Below the pieces are notes generated by a model. It was not told where the DNA came from. It saw only the letters and a program-made list of their open reading frames with translations, and did not search any database. A stretch of 19,590 bases of DNA from G020353115 sp964389685 (GTDB lineage Bacteria; Bacteroidota; Bacteroidia; Bacteroidales; VadinHA17): NCBI GenBank assembly GCA_964389685.1, contig CAYMFM010000077.1, positions 1 through 19,590 of the forward strand, given 5' to 3'. Of this stretch, positions 7,420 through 13,668 are shown in pieces (the first letter of the stretch is position 1; every line of letters starts with the position of its first letter). A program made the translations under genes and the position numbers.

Positions 7420-8685
7420 TCAATAATAATATATTACACCGCCACCGCTTCCAAACCTTGGATTCACCACATTGTTATAAATTGAACCAAAGGTATAGGA
7501 GAGGCCAAAGCTGGTATAATACCGGTACTGTGTTTCCAATTCTTTCCGGTGCAACAAAATTTCCTCGGTCGTTGCACCCCCTTTCACCAGGGAGAGCTGG
7601 TCATGCACCATTCCCCCACTTCCCCCGATCCGGATGCGCAATCCTTTGGCAATCCTTAAGTTAAAATACAAGGATACATAGAGGTTATTCTTCTTCCAGT
7701 CATGGAAATAATTACTCCAGCCGATTGAAGTATCGATCGATCCCCACTTTTGAACCACCTCCAGGGCAATATCGAGGTTTTGCTCCCATAGACTCTCATG
7801 CATCTTGAAGTAAATGGTAGAATCGGTATAATTATTAAAGACATATCCTGCACTGTATAAAATCCTGAATTGTTTTCGCGTGGATTCAGAATAAGGAAAA
7901 ATATCGTATTCAATTCCGGGAGCAAAAGTAAAATGGAGATCGTAATTGCTGTATGTTGATGTTCCGATATAGGTTGTTCCGCCAATTGACCAATGCTCCC
8001 CAAGGCTTTTCACAATGAGGGCATCAAAAGATTTGGATTTGTTTGAGCTATAATAGGTCCCATCATCGAATTCATATTTCTCTTCTCCATAACTATAAAA
8101 AGCATCCATGTCTATTTTCCATTCTGAGGTCACTTTCGATGCAGAGAGTGATCCATAGAAATCGAAGTAGTTATAGATTTTCTGACCACTTAGATATCCA
8201 TTTGCACTGGTGCTAAAAACCCAGTTCTTCCACCGGTCGCTGCTTACTTCTTCCTTCAGGGGTTCGGTGAACCGGATATCCATATGTTTAGCCAGCGGTG
8301 TCTTAAGGACATAACGCATCAATCCCATTTTCAATGTTTTTACCTGTCCTTCTCTCCGCTGATCTTCAGTATCATCGGGAGAACTTGGATAAATCAGGGT
8401 ATCTTTCATGCCTTCAAATCGTTTCTGCCCAATCAGGAAATAGGTGTACTCCCAACCTCCTGCTCCGGTTGCCTGAGAGGTCGAGATAATATAAACATCG
8501 GCATCCTTGATGTCACGAACATAATTGACGAAATTAATTTCCTTACGGATATAACTGCTGGCATCCATAAATACATTCAGGGCATCTTTCCGCAGGGTAT
8601 CGGGGGATTCGGGCTGATCCTGTCCATAGGAAACAGCAGCGATGCAGAATCCGCAAAAAATCGTTACAATTTTTTTCATTTTCAT
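7420..8685 (-). CDS. Probable outer-membrane beta-barrel protein, function unknown
   Basis: This is a 421-residue exported protein that I cannot assign to a named family. It begins with MKMKKIVTIFCGFCIAAVSYGQ, a type I signal peptide with likely cleavage after YG or GQ. Residues about 35-150 form a soluble-looking region that includes DVYIISTSQATGAGGWEYTY and a run of charged residues. From about 160 onward the sequence alternates polar and aromatic residues in many short strands (FDFYGSLSAS, WKIDMDAFYSYG, YVSLYFNLRIAKGLRIRIGG, YYTSFGLSYTFGS). It ends in aromatic residues (VIYYY), as expected for an outer-membrane barrel with perhaps 12 or more strands. It is convergent with qmoC (91-bp spacer, no clear terminator) and lies 92 bp downstream of another exported protein gene. 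Nothing in it suggests a link to sulfur metabolism. The barrel call is inference from strand pattern. Confidence 0.75.
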   Translation of the reverse strand: MKMKKIVTIFCGFCIAAVSYGQDQPESPDTLRKDALNVFMDASSYIRKEINFVNYVRDIKDADVYIISTSQATGAGGWEYTYFLIGQKRFEGMKDTLIYPSSPDDTEDQRREGQVKTLKMGLMRYVLKTPLAKHMDIRFTEPLKEEVSSDRWKNWVFSTSANGYLSGQKIYNYFDFYGSLSASKVTSEWKIDMDAFYSYGEEKYEFDDGTYYSSNKSKSFDALIVKSLGEHWSIGGTTYIGTSTYSNYDLHFTFAPGIEYDIFPYSESTRKQFRILYSAGYVFNNYTDSTIYFKMHESLWEQNLDIALEVVQKWGSIDTSIGWSNYFHDWKKNNLYVSLYFNLRIAKGLRIRIGGSGGMVHDQLSLVKGGATTEEILLHRKELETQYRYYTSFGLSYTFGSIYNNVVNPRFGSGGGVIYYY

Positions 8686-8691
8686 TCAGGG

Positions 8692-8713
8692 TTTTGACTG
8701 CCAGGAGTCAAAA
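8692..8713. promoter_or_regulatory. Perfect 8-bp inverted repeat ahead of the barrel gene
   Basis: The arms TTTTGACT (8692-8699) and AGTCAAAA (8706-8713) are perfect complements around a 6-nt loop. The repeat ends 6 bp before the ATG of the 7420-8685 gene and lies 64 bp downstream of the stop of the 8778-9707 gene. There is no U-tract on either side, so an intrinsic terminator is unlikely. It could be an operator or a 5' leader hairpin near the start codon. Confidence 0.4.
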
Positions 8714-8777
8714 TCAAATTTGGGCAGGTATATTTACTGGTTTCATTTACATTCTGGTATCCGATCCCGGTCGGTTA

Positions 8778-9707
8778 TTAGAATAACTCAGAAGGATCGG
8801 GAAATATTTTCTCCCAGGACATGATTTTCATAAGGTTCTCGTTATCGAATAGTCTGCCGGAGAGCAGGTATTGTGCCCACCGTTTGGGTAAATTAAACCG
8901 GAATTCCAGGATGGTTGATTCCTCCACATAGATAAACGTAGTAAACTCTTCCCTTATTTCCCGGAAATATTCCTTATAGGCATACCGGCCTCCCTCTGCG
9001 ATTACAGAGAATTTTATCTCAAGGGATTTCCCATCCATACCATAACATTCATAATGATCTGTTTCCCATATCATTGCGACATCCAGGATTTCCGGATCCT
9101 CATTCAGGTATTCGAGAAAGACATCGCCACGGTATTTCGATCGCCTGATGGTCAGATCCCATATTCCTTCCAGCGGTTTCAGGTCATCTCCCCTTTTTTC
9201 AAAAAATGACTGAAACGCTTCGCCGGATTCAATAAGCAGGGAGTCAGGCAGCGGTCTGATCTCTTTTCTGTCCAGCCAGACACCGAAGAAGTTAAATCCT
9301 GAAACCGGTTTTTCAATGATATCAATTTTCTGTACGGACGTATCGATAGATGGAAAATAGAGCTGGAACTCATAATCCTCACCTCTGGCATAGACTTTCT
9401 TTTGATCCGGACACAAGGGGATCTCTTTTGCCATGATCAGGTATTTTCGTTCGCTGCTCTTCTCGGGTTGTATATAATAGTTTTTATCCGCACAGATCCA
9501 GGCATCTTCTTCCTCCGGAATATAAAGCAAGTCGACAATTGTGAATAAGTCCGTTATCTCAATCTTGAGAATCCGAACCGATTCATCGGTTCTTCTTTCC
9601 ACGTCAGGGAAAATGGTAATTTGTGCCAGGGCAACCTGACATATGCTGAGAAAAGCGACCAATCCAATCAAGCGAATTTGCCTTTGCATCATGCCATGAA
9701 ATTTCAC
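8778..9707 (-). CDS. Secreted protein of unknown function
   Basis: This is a 309-residue protein with an N-terminal signal peptide (hydrophobic core LIGLVAFLSICQVALAQ, cleavage after ALA or AQ). Beyond that I recognise no family. The first half (about 30-170) is mixed beta-like sequence. The second half opens with a PLEGIWDLTIRR segment near 190, followed by alternating strands rich in aromatic and acidic residues. This could be a small lipocalin-like beta domain of the EGIW type seen in Bacteroidota exported proteins, but that is a weak guess. There are three cysteines in the mature part, and no catalytic motif is visible. The start could also be the ATG six residues downstream (9689), which gives a tighter signal peptide. 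It lies upstream of, and on the same strand as, the beta-barrel gene, so the two may be co-expressed. Confidence 0.65.
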   Translation of the reverse strand: MKFHGMMQRQIRLIGLVAFLSICQVALAQITIFPDVERRTDESVRILKIEITDLFTIVDLLYIPEEEDAWICADKNYYIQPEKSSERKYLIMAKEIPLCPDQKKVYARGEDYEFQLYFPSIDTSVQKIDIIEKPVSGFNFFGVWLDRKEIRPLPDSLLIESGEAFQSFFEKRGDDLKPLEGIWDLTIRRSKYRGDVFLEYLNEDPEILDVAMIWETDHYECYGMDGKSLEIKFSVIAEGGRYAYKEYFREIREEFTTFIYVEESTILEFRFNLPKRWAQYLLSGRLFDNENLMKIMSWEKIFPDPSELF

Positions 9708-9962
9708 ATAACCAAAATAGTCAATTTCATTGAGATGATCAAGCGGTGTCCCACTACTCGTAGTACGAACTTGAGTCGTACTACGAGTTCAAGTCATGTA
9801 GTTGTGCCACCAACGATGGTTGTACCACGACTCCTCTCAAAGCGATACCTTTGGTAAGCTCGTGATACAATTTAAAGTCAACATTATTTAATTATTTGTG
9901 ATGCTGGCTTCATGATCATCTGGTAAAATAATTATCCGTAGCAGTCGATAACATCTTTTGTC
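9708..9962. repeat. Spacer with interlocking palindromes and direct repeats
   Basis: This 255-bp spacer contains a 12-bp perfect inverted repeat, ACTCGTAGTACG (9756-9767) and CGTACTACGAGT (9777-9788), around a 9-nt loop. A competing pair, ACTTGA (9769-9774) and TCAAGT (9789-9794), overlaps it. The same stretch can be read as two 11-bp odd palindromes, TCGTAGTACGA (9758) and TCGTACTACGA (9776), spaced 18 bp apart. Further right, GTTGTGCCAC (9801) and GTTGTACCAC (9819) are direct repeats, also 18 bp apart. No U-tract follows on either strand. The flanking genes are both on the minus strand, so this is upstream of the 309-aa secreted protein. It may be a regulatory region or a dispersed palindromic repeat element. 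No convincing gene is present. Confidence 0.6.
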
Positions 9963-10808
9963 TTATAAATCAACAATATAGAGATCTTTATCTATGTTCA
10001 ATCCCGAGTAATTTATTTCAATGGAAATGCCATTTTCTTTAATGACCAGTTTTTTCTCGATATAATCCGACAATCCCTCCGTAAGCTGCAGTTCATTCTC
10101 ATAATGAGCGAATGCGTGGGCTACCAGGCCAAGCCTATCCTCCCTTAATTGCATTGCCAGCTTCGACCAGCCTGTAATCTGGTCCTGTTCATTTGAAGTA
10201 ACGGCCCTTTTAAAGGCTTCCTTTTCCATTCGCCTGAGAAGCAATGATTCAATTGTCTCATCCGGGTATATAAGGAGTAAAGCGTCATTTTGCCGCCATT
10301 GAGGATGGTGGTTTCTCTGAAAGATATGAAACTGCTCATGGACGATGATGCCAGCCATATCCTTAAGATCATATTTTTCTCCGGTTCTTCTTGAGAAGGT
10401 GCTGAGTACACTCGTTGCCGTCCAATTACCTCCCAGGCGGACTATGGAATTTCCCCGTACCAGGGGATGCTGCCCGTTGTAAACCCATACTTCCGGATCT
10501 TTACCGGACCGGACAAACCCTTCGGCAGCTGTACTGGAATGAAACAGGTAAGTGTTGAGGCTGTCAAATACCAGAACAGGTATTTCTGAAACTTTGAACT
10601 CTGGCCAAAGCGTATCCATCTTGCTGCCGGATGCCAGCTCCATTACCTTGAAAACATCCGCAACAGGTGCTATTGGGCCTTCCTGCCCCAGAGCGGTTTT
10701 GCCCATGCAAAGCAGTGACATCGCCAACATAATCATGCTGGCTCTGTAACTAAATCCGTAAGTCGATCGATTTTTCATCATATAAAACATATGGCCATGC
10801 ATCATCAT
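9963..10808 (-). CDS. Secreted HExxH zinc metalloprotease-like protein
   Basis: This is a 281-residue exported protein with a zinc-protease signature IIVHEQFHIFQ. H157 and H161 would bind zinc and E158 would be the catalytic base. A second helix motif, LTEGLSDYIE (242-251), contains E244, which fits the third ligand of a gluzincin (HExxH...E). The N-terminus has a signal peptide (MIMLAMSLLCMGKTALGQ). The start is uncertain because several ATGs are clustered: 10808 gives MMMHGH, while the ATG at 10778 (MKNRST) gives a more typical leader. I do not recognise a specific peptidase family. The protein ends only about 37 residues after the E244 motif, so it may be a minimal domain. It follows the M23 peptidase gene by 31 bp on the same strand and is probably co-transcribed with it. 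Peptidase activity is inferred from the motif only. Confidence 0.7.
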   Translation of the reverse strand: MMMHGHMFYMMKNRSTYGFSYRASMIMLAMSLLCMGKTALGQEGPIAPVADVFKVMELASGSKMDTLWPEFKVSEIPVLVFDSLNTYLFHSSTAAEGFVRSGKDPEVWVYNGQHPLVRGNSIVRLGGNWTATSVLSTFSRRTGEKYDLKDMAGIIVHEQFHIFQRNHHPQWRQNDALLLIYPDETIESLLLRRMEKEAFKRAVTSNEQDQITGWSKLAMQLREDRLGLVAHAFAHYENELQLTEGLSDYIEKKLVIKENGISIEINYSGLNIDKDLYIVDL

Positions 10809-10825
10809 ATGTTATATTTCTTTTC

Positions 10826-10843
10826 ATGATGAGTCCTCATCAT
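10826..10843. promoter_or_regulatory. 18-bp hairpin overlapping the M23 gene stop codon
   Basis: ATGATGAG (10826-10833) and CTCATCAT (10836-10843) are perfect complements around a 2-nt centre. The repeat spans the stop codon of the M23 gene and lies in the 31-bp spacer before the metalloprotease gene. It could slow translation or transcription, or influence coupling. There is no U-tract, so I do not call it a terminator. Confidence 0.4.
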
Positions 10844-11874
10844 TCGTGAAACCTGTCATTCCTAATCAAAGCCGCATTGCTGACTTCCCGCCAGAAAATC
10901 AGTCGTTTCCTTTTCATCTTATGAAAACGGAACGGATAGGTGATCCTTCCTTCGGGATCAGCAGTTGGCTTATTCTGAACGTGTATGTGAAGGTGGGGAA
11001 AAGATGTGTTTCCGGAATTCCCTACGTATCCCAGAATATCTCCTTTATTTACAACCTGACCTTTCTCAACCGGAATTTTGTTTTTCATCAAATGGGCAAC
11101 ATGAAAATAATAGCCACTGCCAATATCCAGGATCACATAGTTACCTCCAGGATTTTCCGTATCCGGTTCACCAAAGACATCACTGGTCAGGCTGTCTACC
11201 ACTTCGGTTATCTGTCCGTTTGCCGGCGCATACACCGGTTCTCCATAGGAATAAAAATCGGTTACCTCTTCTTCGGCTTCTTTGAAAAACCGCCCATCTG
11301 GTCCAATCTTTAAGCAATCGATAGCATACCTGTTTTTATAATGGTTATTGGTCAGTGTCGTTGCTCCTGCATGACCTGCCAGCCATTCCCCATGGACCGG
11401 AAGGTCGAGTAAAACACAATCAGCTGTTTTCGGGAAAGGATATGTTTGTATGATCTTTGGGAATAATAATACAGCTACGGCCAGGCAAATCAGAACTGTT
11501 AAAAAGTGAATGATCCTGCGGAATAACGAGGCTTTGGGTAAATTTTCAGGTACAGAAAGACTCAACCAGGTTTCCAGAATCGCCCAGGTGATGAACACCA
11601 CAATAAATAGTGTCTTCACGTACGCATGGAGTACGGCTGTAAATATGAGGATAATGAACAGGCAATAGATGATACCCGCTGCCATCAACGGCAATGAAAT
11701 GGCTTTAAAAATCCCCGATATCCTGTAGCTCAATCCAATATCGCTTTTCCAGACAGGAGCCCTGGGTTTCTTTTTGAGAAAAATCCCCCTGATTCGCAGA
11801 CTGATAAAGATGATAAACAAAACGGTCAGTGTTAAAAAAAGAGGATTCAGGATGTTTTCTGCTTGATTGAACAT
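10840..11874 (-). CDS. Polytopic membrane-anchored M23 family metallopeptidase (LytM/lysostaphin-like)
   Basis: This 344-residue protein has about four hydrophobic helices in its first 140 residues (near 11-27, 58-83, 86-105 and 119-140), followed by an M23 peptidase domain. The domain shows H178 and D186 (NHYKNRYAID), the YGEPVYAPANGQITEV strand, NPGGNYVILD, HVAHL (H261) and the hallmark PHLHIHV, where H294 and H296 form the HxH pair. M23 enzymes cleave peptide cross-links in peptidoglycan or, in some cases, other glycine-rich peptides. The spacing of the first ligands is H-x7-D rather than the classical H-x3-D, a variant seen in some M23 lineages. The domain would face the periplasm if the N-terminus is cytoplasmic. 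It lies 124 bp from the upstream alpha/beta hydrolase gene and 31 bp before the metalloprotease-like gene. M23 assignment is secure; cell-wall remodelling is inferred. Confidence 0.88.
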   Translation of the reverse strand: MFNQAENILNPLFLTLTVLFIIFISLRIRGIFLKKKPRAPVWKSDIGLSYRISGIFKAISLPLMAAGIIYCLFIILIFTAVLHAYVKTLFIVVFITWAILETWLSLSVPENLPKASLFRRIIHFLTVLICLAVAVLLFPKIIQTYPFPKTADCVLLDLPVHGEWLAGHAGATTLTNNHYKNRYAIDCLKIGPDGRFFKEAEEEVTDFYSYGEPVYAPANGQITEVVDSLTSDVFGEPDTENPGGNYVILDIGSGYYFHVAHLMKNKIPVEKGQVVNKGDILGYVGNSGNTSFPHLHIHVQNKPTADPEGRITYPFRFHKMKRKRLIFWREVSNAALIRNDRFHE

Positions 11875-11962
11875 AATTTATTGCTCCTTTATTTTAATAG
11901 TATTGGAAATTCTTCCTCCTGTGCGTTAATTGACATAACTATAACAATTAATACAGTACTGA

Positions 11963-11990
11963 TTATCATTTTTTTATCATATGTTATCAT
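11963..11990. promoter_or_regulatory. Three TTATCAT repeats at helical spacing
   Basis: TTATCAT occurs at 11963, 11974 and 11984, that is at 11- and 10-bp steps, so the copies sit on one DNA face. The site lies in the 124-bp AT-rich spacer between the alpha/beta hydrolase stop and the M23 start. A 7-bp inverted repeat, TTAATTG (11926-11932) and CAATTAA (11945-11951), lies beside it. It could be a regulatory binding array for the M23 gene. AT-rich chance repetition cannot be ruled out. Confidence 0.35.
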
Positions 11991-11998
11991 TGTTGTCA

Positions 11999-13603
11999 CT
12001 ATTTTTTATCTTTTTTTTCAGCTTTTTCAAGTCTTTTAATGGCTCTTGCAGCACTCAGGCTATAAGGGTTTATTTCTAGTGCTTTACGGTAGTTTTTCAA
12101 AGCTTCTTTCGTATTATTGTTTTTCGCATAAGCTTCACCAAGGCTATCGTATGAATTTGATATTTCAGGATATTCTAAAACAAAGAGCTTGAATATTTTA
12201 ATAGCATCTTCAATTTTCCCTTCATCCAAAAATTCATATCCCAATAAATTTATTTCATTTTCATCAAATAAAACAATTTCGGGATCATTTCCCTTAGCTT
12301 TATAATAAACCTGTAATCCCTTTTCTACCCCTTCGTTTTTTATGTATTCACAAAATTGTTTTCCTGTCGGTGGTATTTCCATTGATTTTTTAAAATCAAT
12401 TTTTAAAATTTTCTTTGATATTCCGTTTTGTTCGGGATTATGTTGTATGAATGAATAAGCACCAGAATCATTTTTAATGTAAGCATCGAGGAAATAGAGC
12501 GAATATTGATATACAAGTTCATTATCCGGGCCAATGCTCGTTATATTTTTGTTTTTGCCACTATTAACATTATCGAAATTTCTTATTTGTGGGGTCGATT
12601 TAAAATCCTGGTGGTTCATTTTATTAAAATGTAATAAATAGGCGTCTGCGTACTTTATTTTATCATAAAACGTAAAATCCTGTTCCGCATGAATCTTCCT
12701 GGCCATATTCATAAATGGCGTTTTCAATTTACCGGGATCAAAATAAGGGAGGTTTTTAACAGCACGATCTCTATCTTTCAGACATATACTTCCATCAAGG
12801 CACAACACTGCTTTTATATCAAAATTCCGAAGTGCAAACAGAACATTAATTATCCCCCCGTAACTATAACCCATTGAACAAATATTGTTAATATCTGCAT
12901 TGGGGAAATTTCTCATATAGCTCATGGCAAACTCCATATCTCTGATCTGTGATTCCTCATCCATCAAATTATAGGAAGGTTCTTTGTCAAACATACCATT
13001 CGAAGGAATTGCTGCTATTACATATCCATGACTTGCCAAATATTCAAAGAGTACATCAAATGAGTCCGGTGTATCTCCACCTCCAGGACAAAACAAAATA
13101 AGTGGGAAGTTACCCTCATAGGGGATTGCGTTTTTGTAAGCTTTGGTTTTACGATTAATAAGGAAATCGCTTATTTCTTCATTTTTATTCTTCGATTGAT
13201 TATACCAGTTAATATGATTTTTGTATCCATCAAGGATTTGTTTCCGATTTTCTTCAGAACGCAGAGAGAAATTGAAACGGGATTCCCGGGTAATTAGATA
13301 TTCTGAATAAGGCATTGGTGCACTGCCCTGTTCAACGTCAGCCGGGTACCAGATAGAAATTTGTACAGGTCTGAAATTATTATCTGTTAAAAGCTCATTC
13401 TGATAACTATATTTTGATTTAACAGTTCTACTATAGTCATATTCGTAAGCCGCAGTATATCCCACATCGTATTGCCCGGGAATCAGGGCACCCCATAAAT
13501 CAATATTTTTTGAGAAAGGTTGACAGAGAATATTCTGAGAAAATAAAAAAGCTAAAAATGGAAATAACAAAAATCCAACAAGTCCTTCATTTGTTTTTTT
13601 CAT
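11999..13603 (-). CDS. Secreted alpha/beta hydrolase with C-terminal TPR
   Basis: This 534-residue exported hydrolase resembles the dienelactone hydrolase / PAF-acetylhydrolase-like branch of the alpha/beta fold. Residues 1-27 are a signal peptide (FLLFPFLAFLFSQNILC). A possible lipobox at NILC would make it a lipoprotein. SIWYPAD (83-89), FPLILFCPGGG (166-176) and GYSYGG (245-250) mark the fold. S247 is the nucleophile, and D270 and H331 are candidate triad members. Residues about 451-534 form one to two TPR units (YDSLGEAYAKNNNTKEALKN and following), a common C-terminal addition to Bacteroidota exported hydrolases. The substrate is unknown, probably an ester or peptide. The gene is strikingly AT-rich: three 60-base lines I counted had 19-20 G/C, against 24-39 in lines sampled elsewhere. 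Recent acquisition is possible. It is 65 bp downstream of the C69 peptidase gene on the same strand. Confidence 0.82.
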   Translation of the reverse strand: MKKTNEGLVGFLLFPFLAFLFSQNILCQPFSKNIDLWGALIPGQYDVGYTAAYEYDYSRTVKSKYSYQNELLTDNNFRPVQISIWYPADVEQGSAPMPYSEYLITRESRFNFSLRSEENRKQILDGYKNHINWYNQSKNKNEEISDFLINRKTKAYKNAIPYEGNFPLILFCPGGGDTPDSFDVLFEYLASHGYVIAAIPSNGMFDKEPSYNLMDEESQIRDMEFAMSYMRNFPNADINNICSMGYSYGGIINVLFALRNFDIKAVLCLDGSICLKDRDRAVKNLPYFDPGKLKTPFMNMARKIHAEQDFTFYDKIKYADAYLLHFNKMNHQDFKSTPQIRNFDNVNSGKNKNITSIGPDNELVYQYSLYFLDAYIKNDSGAYSFIQHNPEQNGISKKILKIDFKKSMEIPPTGKQFCEYIKNEGVEKGLQVYYKAKGNDPEIVLFDENEINLLGYEFLDEGKIEDAIKIFKLFVLEYPEISNSYDSLGEAYAKNNNTKEALKNYRKALEINPYSLSAARAIKRLEKAEKKDKK

Positions 13604-13668
13604 TTTTCTGATTTTTTACTAATTCTTATGGTTTAATTATGTAATGATTTTACTATACACCCAATGAA

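Noticed and set aside
8284..8697. Plus-strand frame of 137 codons opposite the beta-barrel gene
   Set aside because: The opposite strand has a signal peptide and a continuous 421-residue frame; this one is a shadow.
9621..9857. Plus-strand 78-codon frame over the palindromic spacer
   Set aside because: It starts inside the 309-aa gene and its translation mirrors the palindromes; there is no family resemblance or RBS.
10846..11313. Plus-strand frame of 155 codons opposite the M23 gene
   Set aside because: The minus-strand frame carries clear M23 motifs, while the plus-strand translation shows none.
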